A stretch of 60,801 nucleotides of DNA from an uncultured Bacteroidota bacterium. GTDB taxonomy: Bacteria; Bacteroidota; Bacteroidia; AKYH767-A; JABDAW01. Both the position numbers and the translations under genes were made by a program. The DNA is taken from NCBI GenBank assembly GCA_903844645.1, contig CAIMUP010000051.1, positions 1 to 60,801 on the forward strand, given 5' to 3'. The notes under the pieces were generated by a model. It saw only the letters and a list, made by a program, of their open reading frames with translations. It had not been told where the DNA came from and did not search any database. The first letter of the stretch is position 1; each line of letters opens with the position of its first letter. Positions 44,096 to 52,567 of this stretch are shown one piece after another.

Positions 44096-44584
44096 TTAAA
44101 GAACTTGGTTGATAATAGTAGTAAGTGGAGTATTAGATTCGATAAGTATAGTCTTTACTCCGGCTGCTTTACCGGCAATAATATCCCGTTCATTATCTCC
44201 TATAAAATAAGATTTGGAAGCATCAATATCGAACCTTGCAATAGCCTTTTCGAGCATCAATGAATCAGGTTTGCGACAAAGGCATTTCCCTGTATCAGGA
44301 TGATGCGGACAATAATAAATTTCGGTAAGAGGAATACCATTTTCAGTCAAAACTTTTGTTAAATATTGATGAAGAATTTCAACATCACGATGGGTATAAA
44401 GTCCTTTGGCAATACCTCCTTGATTAGTAATAACAATAAGCATGAAACCCTTATCCACAAAGGCTTTCAAAGCATCAATCAATCGTTCGTTAATGACAAA
44501 TTCATCCAAGCCAAAAGTATAATGACCACGCTCTTGATTAATTACTCCGTCTCTATCTAAAAATACTGCTTTATTCATCATCAA
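44096..44584 (-). CDS. HAD-IIIA phosphatase, heptose-1,7-bisphosphate 7-phosphatase-like
   Basis: 162 residues. The HAD nucleophile and acid are Asp10 and Asp12 in FLDRDGVIN; VITNQGG is motif II, and FIGDNERDI motif III/IV. A zinc loop with CPHHPDTGKCLCRKP is diagnostic for the GmhB/HisB-N branch. GmhB dephosphorylates D-glycero-D-manno-heptose-1,7-bisphosphate in lipopolysaccharide heptose synthesis. A GT9 heptosyltransferase-like gene at 54470 would fit a heptose-containing surface glycan. It lies within a tight minus-strand operon; start could be the first or a later Met of MMMNKA. Confidence 0.88.
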   Translation of the reverse strand: MMMNKAVFLDRDGVINQERGHYTFGLDEFVINERLIDALKAFVDKGFMLIVITNQGGIAKGLYTHRDVEILHQYLTKVLTENGIPLTEIYYCPHHPDTGKCLCRKPDSLMLEKAIARFDIDASKSYFIGDNERDIIAGKAAGVKTILIESNTPLTTIINQVL

Positions 44585-44590
44585 ACTATA

Positions 44591-45205
44591 TTATTGAAAC
44601 ATTCCTGTAACATTTTGAATGAACAAAGTAATCAACAAAGGCTTCAAGGCAAGCGTAAATATTATCCCAAATAAAGCACCCCATAAATGTGCATTATGAT
44701 TGATGTTGGAACCGCCGCGTTTATCCATATAAATCTCGAACGCCATGTACAATAAACCGAAGATCCATGCAGGCAGCGGAATCGGAAGAAACATAAGCGA
44801 TAATTTGGCTGTCGGTTCAAATATTATATACACAAAAACGATGGCAGAAACCGCGCCAGATGCGCCAAGTGCGTTATAACTGTAATTATCTTTATGCCTT
44901 TTATAAGTCGGAAGGATGGACAGCACGATGCCTCCTAGATAAAGCAAAATATAGTAATACCAACCTTTGTCTTCAAAGGCGAAATCATATTGTTGTTCGA
45001 CGATTTTCCCGAAATTATAACAGACATACATATTGAAAAGCAGATGCATCCAATCGGCATGGATAAAACCACTGCTCAAGAGGCGATACCACTGCCCATA
45101 TTTATTGACTTTATAGGGATTAAAAATCAGTTTTTCCATCAGCTCTTTCGATTGAAAAGCGAGGATTGAAACGATGCAAGTAAGGAGGACAATGTATAAA
45201 GTCAT
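44591..45205 (-). CDS. Rhomboid-family intramembrane serine protease
   Basis: 204 residues with six membrane helices. The catalytic Ser116 is in GASGAVS and the His173 in NAHLWGALFG; HLLFNMYVCYNFG at 54-66 is the conserved helix with the oxyanion-hole Asn. Both catalytic residues are present, so it should be active. Substrate unknown. It is the first gene of the operon with gmhB-like and aminotransferase genes. No clean -7 box was found in the 80 bases before it; array 10 starts 81 bases upstream. Confidence 0.93.
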   Translation of the reverse strand: MTLYIVLLTCIVSILAFQSKELMEKLIFNPYKVNKYGQWYRLLSSGFIHADWMHLLFNMYVCYNFGKIVEQQYDFAFEDKGWYYYILLYLGGIVLSILPTYKRHKDNYSYNALGASGAVSAIVFVYIIFEPTAKLSLMFLPIPLPAWIFGLLYMAFEIYMDKRGGSNINHNAHLWGALFGIIFTLALKPLLITLFIQNVTGMFQ

Positions 45206-45285
45206 GGTTTGAATTTTTCAGGTTGTTTTATAGAGATTTTAAGAAATAGCATTGATTGATAAGTAAATATAGGTTTGCCCGTTGA

Positions 45286-45453
45286 GTGAAAAGTGAAATT
45301 TCCTTCAACCGGAATGAAATTACATGCAACCGGAATGACATTACATGCAACAGGAATGACATTACATGCAACCGGCACGACATTTCCTGCAAACGGAATG
45401 ACATTACATGCAAACGGAATTAAATTACCTGCTATTAAAATGAAAATAGTTGC
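45286..45453. repeat. 21-bp tandem array 10 (about 8 units)
   Basis: Units in register from 45307 to 45433 contain ACCGGAATGACATTACATGC. End units are diverged (45286-45306 and 45433-45453). It lies in the 381-bp divergent gap between the rhomboid gene and the gene at 45587. Confidence 0.9.
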
Positions 45454-45526
45454 AGATAAAATCCTTTTTATAACAGGTAATTTTGAGGACTTAAAGAGTG
45501 GCATCATTTATTTTTATAATTTCTGT

Positions 45527-45534
45527 TACTTTTG
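45527..45534 (+). promoter_or_regulatory. Promoter -7 box (TACTTTTG)
   Basis: Exact TAnnTTTG match 52 bases before the ATG at 45587. Confidence 0.65.
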
Positions 45535-45586
45535 CACCGCGAAGATGAAGCGGCAAAGTAATGAATAATTCAATAAATAAAATTCT

Positions 45587-46300
45587 ATGGCAACACTACA
45601 TACTGATAAAATATTGCAGGTAAAAAATATTTCGATTACCAGTTTGGTGCTGCTCGTGATTGGGATTATCGCTAAGATATTCAACCTTCCCGGTACGGGA
45701 TATTTTCTTGGAATTTCGATCACCTCAACCAGCTATTTGTTCATCCTTTTTGCCTTGGAATACAGCAAAGAATCGAACCCGAATCCTCAAAGATTGTTAC
45801 TCGGAAGATTGTGTTTCGCGACCTTTGTGCTGGCGTTAATAGGAGTCATAATTTTATTTTTAAGAATATCAGGACTCGCCACCGCGCCCTTAGCATCAGG
45901 CATTTGGATGTTTCGATTCAGCGGATTATTATTCGCTTATGTCTGTTTCAATCATTATTTCAGACTGATAAATTCCGGCAAAGACAGCAAGTCGCGCCTC
46001 GAAGGATTAATATTAATGGTCGCATCTGCATCGTATTTAATTATCATTGCATTGGTCATTATTGCTGCCGCATTTAATATCAAAATCGGAGCGTTATTAA
46101 TTGAATTAAGTTTGCTACTTACTGTGATCATTACCCTGCCCTTGCTGTATCTCAAAGCGTGGTTCAGGAATGTTACGTTGACTACTTTAATAATTTTTAA
46201 TACCTCCTTAAATATCTTTTATTTCTCTGATGCCGAGATCTCGAAACTCTTTCATAAAGACCATTCGGAGGAGGTAATTATGAAACCCGAAATTAAATAA
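45587..46300 (+). CDS. Membrane protein of unknown function upstream of a TonB receptor
   Basis: 237 residues with seven predicted membrane helices and a hydrophilic His/Glu-containing tail (FHKDHSEEVIMK). The first two helices carry GIIAKIFNLPGTGYFLGIS, slightly like the start of GldL-type motility proteins, but the rest does not fit. It ends 12 bp before the TonB receptor and is certainly in the same operon, so a role in uptake of, or response to, the receptor's ligand is possible but unproven. Confidence 0.7.
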   Translation: MATLHTDKILQVKNISITSLVLLVIGIIAKIFNLPGTGYFLGISITSTSYLFILFALEYSKESNPNPQRLLLGRLCFATFVLALIGVIILFLRISGLATAPLASGIWMFRFSGLLFAYVCFNHYFRLINSGKDSKSRLEGLILMVASASYLIIIALVIIAAAFNIKIGALLIELSLLLTVIITLPLLYLKAWFRNVTLTTLIIFNTSLNIFYFSDAEISKLFHKDHSEEVIMKPEIK

Positions 46301-46312
46301 ATATCGAAAACT

Positions 46313-48553
46313 ATGAATCATAAATTAATACCAAAATCCTTTCTTTTCATCTCTCTTTTTCTTTTCATTTTTACCAATGTCGATGCACAAACTAAGATCA
46401 CAGGCAAGGTCTTAGATGCCCGTAACAAGCCGCTTCCAGGTGCTAATATTTTTATTAAAGACAGTTACGACGGAACATCAACAGATGCAAATGGTATCTA
46501 CAGTTTCATTGCTAATGATACTGGTGAAGTAACTCTGGGCGTAACAATTTTCGGTTATGAAAAGATAGAGAATAAAATACGCCTTGAAGGGAAAGAAATA
46601 GTCTATAATCCCATCCTGAAAGAAACGATGAATATGCTGAAGGTGGTAACTATTTCAGCAGGCTCTATTGAAGCCAGTGATGCGAAACGAGTAACCGTCC
46701 TCAAGCCCCTCGACATTGTTACCACAGCCAATGCTGCCGGGGATATTTATGGTGCATTAAAAACGCTTCCGGGTGCACAACTTGCCAGTGAATCAGAAGG
46801 GCTTTTTGTGAGGGGCGGAACGGGGAATGAAACCAAGACAATTATTGATGGGATGGAGGTGGCGCATCCCTATTATAGCGGGGTTCCGGACATTGCAGCA
46901 CGAGGTAGATTCTCTCCATTTTTATTCAAAGGAACTATCTTTAGCACGGGTGGATATTCAGCACAATATGGCGATGCAATGTCATCTGCATTAGTTCTTG
47001 AAAGCCAGGATGTAGCAGATAGAACAGCTTCGACCATGGCTTTTTCATCGGTAGGTGTAGGATTTGGGCATCAGCATTTGTATGATTCTGCAAATGCTTC
47101 CATTGGCTTTGATGCTAATTACACGAACCTTGAACCCTATTTTAAAATCATTAATCAAAATGTAGATTGGAGTGTGAATCCCGTGTTCTATGGTGGTTCG
47201 TTCAACTTCCGAACCAAAACTTCCAAGACAGGATTGTTGAAGTTCTACGGGTATGACAATGCCTCGCATCTCGCTATCTATCAGGATAATATTGACAGCA
47301 TAGAATTCGGTAAGACCTCCAAGAACCGCTTTGATATTAAGAACAACGACCTCTATACCAATGCCACTTACAAAGATTACTTCGGAACAAAATGGTCCTT
47401 ATACATCGGCACATCTTACAGCAAGAATACCGATGAAATCACCGTTGATGCCACCCCCATTAAGAAGGACGACAACCTCTTGCAAGGCAAGGTTTTGTTG
47501 ACCCGATATATCGGAAAACTCTCCTCCATTCGCTTCGGCGGCGAGGTACACAAATGGCACAATGAATTTGACATCACACTCCCTCGATATTATTCAGGAA
47601 TTGTTACTGGCTATTATGATTATAATCCAAAGATAGATGACATACAAACAGCAGGCATCATCGAATCAGATATATACTTATCCACCCACCTCGTGATGCG
47701 CCTCGGAGCAAGGGCAGAACACTCCACTTACATCAACAAATCAGACATCGCTCCCCGCACCTCCCTCGCCCTCAAGACCGGTGAATTCAGCAGTGTTTCC
47801 TTAGCTTACGGACACTTCTATCAACTACCGATAGACAGTCTTTTATTCCGCTCCAAAGACTTGACGTATGAGAAAGCAATCCACTACATCCTCAACTACC
47901 AACATGTAGATGACAACCGCACATTCCGCATCGAAGGATACTATAAACAGTACCAAGACTTAGTAAAAATCATCCCCGATCCAGACCCCTACTATTCCTA
48001 TTACAACAACTCCGGCAACGGCTATGCACGCGGCATAGACGTATTCTATCGCGACAAAAAGACCATCCACAACGCCGACTTCTGGCTCTCCTACACCTAC
48101 CTCGACACCAAAAGAAACTTCCTCAACTTCCCCACCGAAGCCACCCCAAACTTCGCCTCCAAACACACCGCCACCCTCGTTTACAAACAATGGATAACAC
48201 CCATCAAAACATACCTCGGAGCAACTTACACCTTCGCCACCGGAAGACCCTATTACAACACCAACAACCCCGACTTCACCACCAACTACCCCTCCTACCC
48301 CACCTCCATGACCCCCAATTACAACAACCTCGGACTCAACGCCAGCTACCTCACCAAAATCGGCGGCTGGTTCTCCGTCATCGTATTCTCCGTCAACAAC
48401 GTCATCGGCTTCGACAACATATACACCTACCATTTCTCCTCCGACGGCACCTACAAACAAGCCGTCAAAGCCCCAACCCCACGCTTCTTTTTTGCCGGCT
48501 TATTCATGTCCATCGGCACCAACCGAAGCAAAGAAGTCGTCAACAACAACTAA
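46313..48553 (+). CDS. TonB-dependent receptor with carboxypeptidase-like N-terminal domain
   Basis: 746 residues. Signal peptide 1-25 (ends FTNVDAQ), then a CarboxypepD_reg-like domain (ITGKVLDARNKPLPGANIFI, about 29-100), a TonB plug (about 125-230, with ALKTLPGAQLASESEGLFVRGG, quoted in part LPGAQ and EGLFVRGG, and IIDGMEV) and an outer-membrane beta-barrel. The C-terminal strand ends FFFAGLFMSIG before a short tail. It takes up a large ligand with energy from TonB-ExbBD. No SusD-like lipoprotein follows, so it is not a standard glycan-uptake pair; a metal chelate or other ligand is possible. Its 3' end shows C-rich codon use, unlike its 5' half. Confidence 0.92.
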   Translation: MNHKLIPKSFLFISLFLFIFTNVDAQTKITGKVLDARNKPLPGANIFIKDSYDGTSTDANGIYSFIANDTGEVTLGVTIFGYEKIENKIRLEGKEIVYNPILKETMNMLKVVTISAGSIEASDAKRVTVLKPLDIVTTANAAGDIYGALKTLPGAQLASESEGLFVRGGTGNETKTIIDGMEVAHPYYSGVPDIAARGRFSPFLFKGTIFSTGGYSAQYGDAMSSALVLESQDVADRTASTMAFSSVGVGFGHQHLYDSANASIGFDANYTNLEPYFKIINQNVDWSVNPVFYGGSFNFRTKTSKTGLLKFYGYDNASHLAIYQDNIDSIEFGKTSKNRFDIKNNDLYTNATYKDYFGTKWSLYIGTSYSKNTDEITVDATPIKKDDNLLQGKVLLTRYIGKLSSIRFGGEVHKWHNEFDITLPRYYSGIVTGYYDYNPKIDDIQTAGIIESDIYLSTHLVMRLGARAEHSTYINKSDIAPRTSLALKTGEFSSVSLAYGHFYQLPIDSLLFRSKDLTYEKAIHYILNYQHVDDNRTFRIEGYYKQYQDLVKIIPDPDPYYSYYNNSGNGYARGIDVFYRDKKTIHNADFWLSYTYLDTKRNFLNFPTEATPNFASKHTATLVYKQWITPIKTYLGATYTFATGRPYYNTNNPDFTTNYPSYPTSMTPNYNNLGLNASYLTKIGGWFSVIVFSVNNVIGFDNIYTYHFSSDGTYKQAVKAPTPRFFFAGLFMSIGTNRSKEVVNNN

Positions 48554-48578
48554 CCTCCCCACTTTAAACCTTAAACCC

Positions 48579-48739
48579 ATTATGGCGCGTCCCCTCCCGC
48601 CTCCCCACCAAAGTCCCCACCAAAAGGCGGTAGCGGTCAGGCTGTTCGGGGGTTCCGTTCCCGCCTCCCCACCAAAAGACCCCACCAAAAGGCGGTAACC
48701 AAGCCCCTACCATCCCTCGCGCAGCAAACCACACAGTCC
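48579..48739 (+). repeat. GC-rich dispersed repeat of about 160 bp, copy B
   Basis: Inverted match of 37928-38096. It begins 25 bases after the TonB receptor stop, in the same orientation relative to its upstream gene as copy A is to uvrC. It includes three CCCACCAAAAGGCGGTA-like boxes. Array 11 starts 14 bases beyond it. Confidence 0.85.
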
Positions 48740-48753
48740 CCCTAAACCCGATC

Positions 48754-48921
48754 GAGTTACGGGTGTAACCGAATGGGTTACGGGTGTAATCGATTTGGTT
48801 ACGGGTGTAACCGATTGAATTACGGGTGTATCCGATTGGGTTACGGGTGTAACCGATTTGGTTACGGGTGTAACTGATTTGGCTACGGGTGTAACTGATT
48901 TGGTTATGGGCGTAACTCGAA
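48754..48921. repeat. 21-bp tandem array 11 (8 units)
   Basis: Units start every 21 bp from 48754 to 48901 and contain GGTTACGGGTGTAACCGATT; GGTTAC/GTAACC is a dyad in most units. It lies in a 583-bp gap between convergent genes. From 48922 to 49136 there is no gene and no element that I can identify. Confidence 0.93.
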
Positions 48922-49136
48922 ATTTGGGCGTTAAACGCAATAATCTTTCCACCATCCCTAATTTAAAACCGCCGTAAACGCTCATTACAAGCAAAATTAG
49001 GAGGGTGCTTCAGGTTCATCCCCCGAAACTGCCCCATTTATGAACTTTAAAAAGCAAAACCGCTATTAAATAGCCTCTAAATCGAACCGTACGGCAAATA
49101 AACCACTTTTGGCACCATACTATGGGTTCAAACTTT

Positions 49137-51269
49137 TTATTTGAATAAATGGTACACCGCGAAACTCGCACAATAAGCGAGCAAGCCCATGAATATAAAT
49201 TGCAAAACGGGCACTTTCCAGCTCCTCGTTTCGCGATAAACCACCGCCAAGGTACTCATACATTGCATCGCGAAGGCATAAAATATCATTAAAGAATAGC
49301 CCACCGCCAGGGTGTAGGTCGGCTTCATCGTCTGCGGATTAATATCGGCAATCATTTTATCTTTAATAGATTCGTGAGAGCCTTCTTCACCCACCGAATA
49401 GATGGTCGCCATCGTTCCTACAAAGGCTTCACGAGCCGCAAAGGAAGTGATCAAGGCAATGCCAATCTTCCAATCGAAGCCTAAAGGTTTTATTGCCGGT
49501 TCGATGAATCTCCCGAAGCTGCCGGCATACGATGCGGCGATTTTTTCGGCTTGTATATGCCGTTTAATTTCTTGGGATGAAAGGGTCGAAGTGTATTCCG
49601 TTCTCTGATATTTCTGGTCAATATTCTTGAACCTGTCGCCTGCCCCGAAAGATGCTAAGAACCATAAAATAATGGAAATAGCGATGATGATTTTACCGGC
49701 ATCGAATAAGAAAATCTTTACTTTCTCAACAATAGTAATCCCGATATTAGACCATCGAGGCATCCTGTACACTGGCATTTCCATAATGTAATAACCACGT
49801 TCTTTAGCCTTCAACACAAAGCTCAAAAGGAAGGCGGCAAGCAGCGCGGTTAGGAAGCCGATTAAGTAAAGCCCCATCAAAACCAAGCCTTGCAGATTGA
49901 TGGAATATAAAACATACCGATTCGGAACGACCATCGAAATAAGCAGGGTATAAACAGGTATCCGCGCAGAACAACTAATCAGCGGAGTTACTAAAATCGT
50001 GATCGTTCGTTCCTTCCAACTCTGGATAGTTCTTGTGGACATAATTGCAGGAACTGCACACGCCACACCGCTAACCAAGGGGATAATAGACTTCCCGTTC
50101 AAGCCGAACTTGCGCAATAATTTGTCCATAATGAAGCTCACGCGAGCCATGTATCCCGTATCTTCGAGGATGGCAATGAAGGTAAACAGAATGGCAATTT
50201 GAGGGATGAACACAACAATGCCGCTAAGCCCCGCGAAGATTCCGTTGACCAATAAATCGTTGAAGAAGCCCGCAGGAAGGGATGTTTGTGTCACCTCGCT
50301 TAGTTTCTGGAATCCCTTCTGCACCCATTCCATCGGCAAAGAAGACCACGCAAACACTGCCTGAAAAATGAGAAACAGAATCAAAAGAAAGAAAATATAC
50401 CCGAAGATTTTATGAGTGAGAAAACTATCTAATTTAGTAGTGAACTGCTTGCTTTGAATCGCATCCTTTTGAATGACTACATCCTTTATTACTTTGTCAG
50501 TAAGGATTTTGTACCGCTCCAACGTCTCGGCAGCTTGCAGGTGGCTACTGTTGAATTTATGTTCGTCCAAGAAGGATTTAATAATCTCTTTTTTGGAAGG
50601 ATTGGCATTAAAAAAAGGAATCAATTCATAGTTGTTCGCTATCTGGAATGCCACGTAATCGCTGTTGACGTGGATAGTCTTTTTAATTAAATCCACCACC
50701 TCTGGGGCGAAGGCTCGGATATTAATAAAGTCGGCACGGGGTGCTGTCAGATCCTCTGAAATAGCTTGTTTCAATTCATCAATACCTATTTTTTCGCGAG
50801 CATTGATTGCAATGACCTTAATGCCCAATTTCTTTTCCAGCATCGGAATATTTATCTCCAATCCCTTTTTCTTTACCAAATCCATCATATTTAATGCAAG
50901 GACTACGGGAGTTTTTAAATCAATGATTTGAGAACATAAAAACAGGCTTCTTTTCAGGTTGGAGGCATCGGCAATTACAATAGTAATATCAGGATGCAGG
51001 GGATTCCTCGGGTCGCATAATAATTGGAACGTAACATGTTCATCCATCGTTTTGGGATACAAACTATAGGTTCCGGGGAGGTCTATGATTTCGGCATCTA
51101 TCTCATTACCCTTAGCATCAGATAATTTGCACAGTCCAGTTTTTTTATCCACCGTAACGCCAGGAAAATTTGCCACCTTTTGATTCAATCCGGTGAGCGC
51201 ATTAAACAATGAAGTCTTTCCACAATTGGGATTCCCGACTAAGGCAACCTTTATCTTTTTATTCGCCAT
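49137..51269 (-). CDS. feoB: Ferrous iron transporter B
   Basis: 710 residues. The N-terminal G domain has GNPNCGKTS (about 10-18), the switch region FPGVTVDKKTG, DLPGTYSLYP and NMMD; a helical linker follows, then the membrane part with two Gate regions (SGVACAVPAIMSTRTI and SFAAREAFVGTMA). It imports Fe2+ across the inner membrane. It is the last gene of a lipoprotein-feoA-feoB operon, 9 bp after feoA. In many Bacteroidota FeoA and FeoB are fused; here they are separate. Confidence 0.97.
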   Translation of the reverse strand: MANKKIKVALVGNPNCGKTSLFNALTGLNQKVANFPGVTVDKKTGLCKLSDAKGNEIDAEIIDLPGTYSLYPKTMDEHVTFQLLCDPRNPLHPDITIVIADASNLKRSLFLCSQIIDLKTPVVLALNMMDLVKKKGLEINIPMLEKKLGIKVIAINAREKIGIDELKQAISEDLTAPRADFINIRAFAPEVVDLIKKTIHVNSDYVAFQIANNYELIPFFNANPSKKEIIKSFLDEHKFNSSHLQAAETLERYKILTDKVIKDVVIQKDAIQSKQFTTKLDSFLTHKIFGYIFFLLILFLIFQAVFAWSSLPMEWVQKGFQKLSEVTQTSLPAGFFNDLLVNGIFAGLSGIVVFIPQIAILFTFIAILEDTGYMARVSFIMDKLLRKFGLNGKSIIPLVSGVACAVPAIMSTRTIQSWKERTITILVTPLISCSARIPVYTLLISMVVPNRYVLYSINLQGLVLMGLYLIGFLTALLAAFLLSFVLKAKERGYYIMEMPVYRMPRWSNIGITIVEKVKIFLFDAGKIIIAISIILWFLASFGAGDRFKNIDQKYQRTEYTSTLSSQEIKRHIQAEKIAASYAGSFGRFIEPAIKPLGFDWKIGIALITSFAAREAFVGTMATIYSVGEEGSHESIKDKMIADINPQTMKPTYTLAVGYSLMIFYAFAMQCMSTLAVVYRETRSWKVPVLQFIFMGLLAYCASFAVYHLFK

Positions 51270-51278
51270 TAAATTAGT

Positions 51279-51515
51279 TTAATCATGAATCGAAACAATT
51301 ACGGTGCAGGCTTCATCTATCCGTAAACTCAACAAATATCCTGCAACGGAAATCGCAATAGGGTCGCCCAGCGGCGCCTTTCTTTCTAAGGTAACGACCT
51401 CGCCTGGGACGCAGCCCATCTCAAGCAATTTCAATGACATTACCTCATCGGTGAAGGAAATAATCGTTGCTGATTGTCCTACTTTCATTGTATCCATACT
51501 GATATTATTTCCCAT
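51279..51515 (-). CDS. feoA: Ferrous iron transport protein A
   Basis: 78 residues forming one SH3-like FeoA domain: KVGQSATIISF, KLLEMGCVPGEVVTLERKAPLGDPIAISVAGYLLSLR (quoted in part LLEMGCVPGE, PLGDPIAI, LSLR), with the usual L..MG..PG pattern. It is cytoplasmic and thought to support FeoB activity. Start at Met1 or Met7. The gap to feoB is 9 bp, to the lipoprotein gene 48 bp. Confidence 0.93.
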   Translation of the reverse strand: MGNNISMDTMKVGQSATIISFTDEVMSLKLLEMGCVPGEVVTLERKAPLGDPIAISVAGYLLSLRIDEACTVIVSIHD

Positions 51516-51563
51516 CTCTGCTATAAAATTCTCGCTCGCAATGGCGCAACGTGTTATGAAATA

Positions 51564-51719
51564 TCAGGCGGTGTGAACGATTGTAGCCTTAGTATTTGCT
51601 TTGCCGAACTTGGGGCAGTCGCATCCTTTTTTAAAGATTCCGCAACTGGATAGCAACCCTGCAAGAGTTACAATCAATACCACCCGAAGCGAATATGTTA
51701 CACTTTTCTTCATCATCAT
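51564..51719 (-). CDS. Tiny Cys-containing lipoprotein at the head of the feo operon
   Basis: 51 codons, shorter than usual ORF cut-offs. The start is one of three ATG codons at 51719, 51716 and 51713. It has a Lys-rich start, a hydrophobic run (LRVVLIVTLAGLL) and a lipobox LLSSC with Cys at about 26, then a mature peptide of about 25 residues with KKGCDCPKFGK. A TAATTTTG promoter box lies 17 bases before the start, and feoA follows 48 bases after the stop. The mature C-x-C pair could bind iron, but this is inference from context. Confidence 0.8.
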   Translation of the reverse strand: MMMKKSVTYSLRVVLIVTLAGLLSSCGIFKKGCDCPKFGKANTKATIVHTA

Positions 51720-51735
51720 TTTTCTTTTATAAAGG

Positions 51736-51743
51736 CAAAATTA
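51736..51743 (-). promoter_or_regulatory. Promoter -7 box (TAATTTTG) of the feo operon
   Basis: Minus-strand exact match 16 bases before the most upstream ATG (51719), with a TTTTTGAGA stretch about 25 bases further upstream as a possible -33 region. Confidence 0.7.
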
Positions 51744-51858
51744 CAAAAAGAACGGGTAAACCATCTCAAAAATTTATAGATGGTGGATTTTTTCAGTTTT
51801 ATTATCTTTTCTGATGAAAAAAATCAGGACAAAATTTGGTCATTTCCCTGAAAAGTTG

Positions 51859-51866
51859 TAGTTTTG
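51859..51866 (+). promoter_or_regulatory. Promoter -7 box (TAGTTTTG) of a candidate small RNA
   Basis: Exact TAnnTTTG match, followed 37 bases later by a perfect terminator hairpin and no reading frame between. Confidence 0.55.
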
Positions 51867-51871
51867 CCGCC

Positions 51872-51933
51872 GAGTAGAAAAAATTTTTTTTCATAAAAGG
51901 TTGGGCAGTCTCGGAAACGAGGCTGCCTTTTTT
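51872..51933 (+). ncRNA. Candidate small RNA or attenuated leader upstream of smpB
   Basis: Defined by a -7 box (51859-51866) and a terminator (51904-51933). The predicted RNA is about 62 nt: an A/U-rich 5' part with a long U run, then the hairpin. No start codon with a useful frame lies inside. The terminator faces the smpB promoter, so the unit looks self-contained. Alternative: it insulates smpB from read-through and the upstream box is chance. Confidence 0.4.
51904..51933 (+). terminator. Perfect GNRA-loop intrinsic terminator
   Basis: 10-bp stem GGCAGTCTCG / CGAGGCTGCC (one GU pair) with a GAAA tetraloop and T6. On the plus strand no gene precedes it, because the feo operon leaves in the other direction. 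Confidence 0.85.
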
Positions 51934-51955
51934 CATACCATTCCCGATGAATAAC

Positions 51956-51963
51956 TAATTTTG
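51956..51963 (+). promoter_or_regulatory. Promoter -7 box (TAATTTTG) of smpB, probably leaderless
   Basis: Exact TAnnTTTG match with four bases between its end and the ATG at 51968. Confidence 0.65.
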
Positions 51964-51967
51964 CCGC

Positions 51968-52411
51968 ATGAATGATCCTGTATTAAATATCAAAAACAAA
52001 CGTGCCAATTTCGAGTATTCTTTCCTCGAAAAGTATTCCGCAGGCATGGTGCTGACAGGCACTGAAATCAAGTCGGTACGAGAGGGGAAGGTAAATTTTA
52101 CAGATTCGTTTTGTGTGATTCATCACAACGAAATCTTTGTGAAGAACATGCACATTTCCCACTATACCGAAGGCTCTTACAACAACGTCGAGGCGAAGCG
52201 TACCCGCAAGTTGTTATTAACTAAAAAGGAAATCAAAAAGCTCAATGCCAAGATGAAGGAAAAGGGTTTGACGATTGTCCCGATTCGTATTTTTATCAGC
52301 GATCGCGGCTTTGCAAAATTGGATATTGCGTTAGCGAAAGGGAAGAAGACTTACGACAAGCGGTCGGACTTGAAGGAGAAGGATCTGAAACGCCAGATGC
52401 GGGAGGCGTAA
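51968..52411 (+). CDS. smpB: SsrA-binding protein
   Basis: 147 residues of the SmpB OB-fold family: KNKRANFEYSFLEKYSAGMVLTGTEIKSVREGKVN at 9-43 (quoted in part FEYSFLEKY, LTGTEIKSVR), EIFVKNMHISHY, RTRKLLLTKKEI and the C-terminal KGKKTYDKRSDLKEKDLKRQMR tail that mimics the tmRNA anticodon region. It binds tmRNA and rescues stalled ribosomes. The likely leaderless mRNA and the candidate small RNA in front are unusual. A covarying hairpin starts 24 bases after the stop. Confidence 0.97.
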   Translation: MNDPVLNIKNKRANFEYSFLEKYSAGMVLTGTEIKSVREGKVNFTDSFCVIHHNEIFVKNMHISHYTEGSYNNVEAKRTRKLLLTKKEIKKLNAKMKEKGLTIVPIRIFISDRGFAKLDIALAKGKKTYDKRSDLKEKDLKRQMREA

Positions 52412-52435
52412 AGTCCTTTTTGCGAGGTCTGTAAT

Positions 52436-52481
52436 CATCCTTTTATTGTTACTCCCAGGAGGTCGTAATCATAAAACAATG
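52436..52481 (+). repeat. 46-nt covarying hairpin element, copy 3
   Basis: Left arm CATCCTTTTAT and inner stem TTAC/GTAA identical to copy 2, right arm ATAAAACAATG with two mismatches. It lies 24 bases after the smpB stop. Confidence 0.75.
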
Positions 52482-52567
52482 ATGATAAAATTAAAATATA
52501 CGATTACCCAGTTTCCTGATAGTACTTTCTTGTTCTATAAATCGAAAAAGACATATTCTTAATGACA

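Noticed and set aside
47960-48460. 166-codon antisense frame in the TonB receptor, rich in Gly and Val
   Set aside because: It mirrors C-rich codons of the receptor and has no domain or start signals.
37928-48739. Composite transposon bounded by the inverted GC-rich repeats
   Set aside because: The 10.5 kb between them encodes ordinary core genes (uvrC, accA), with no transposase and no target-site duplication visible.
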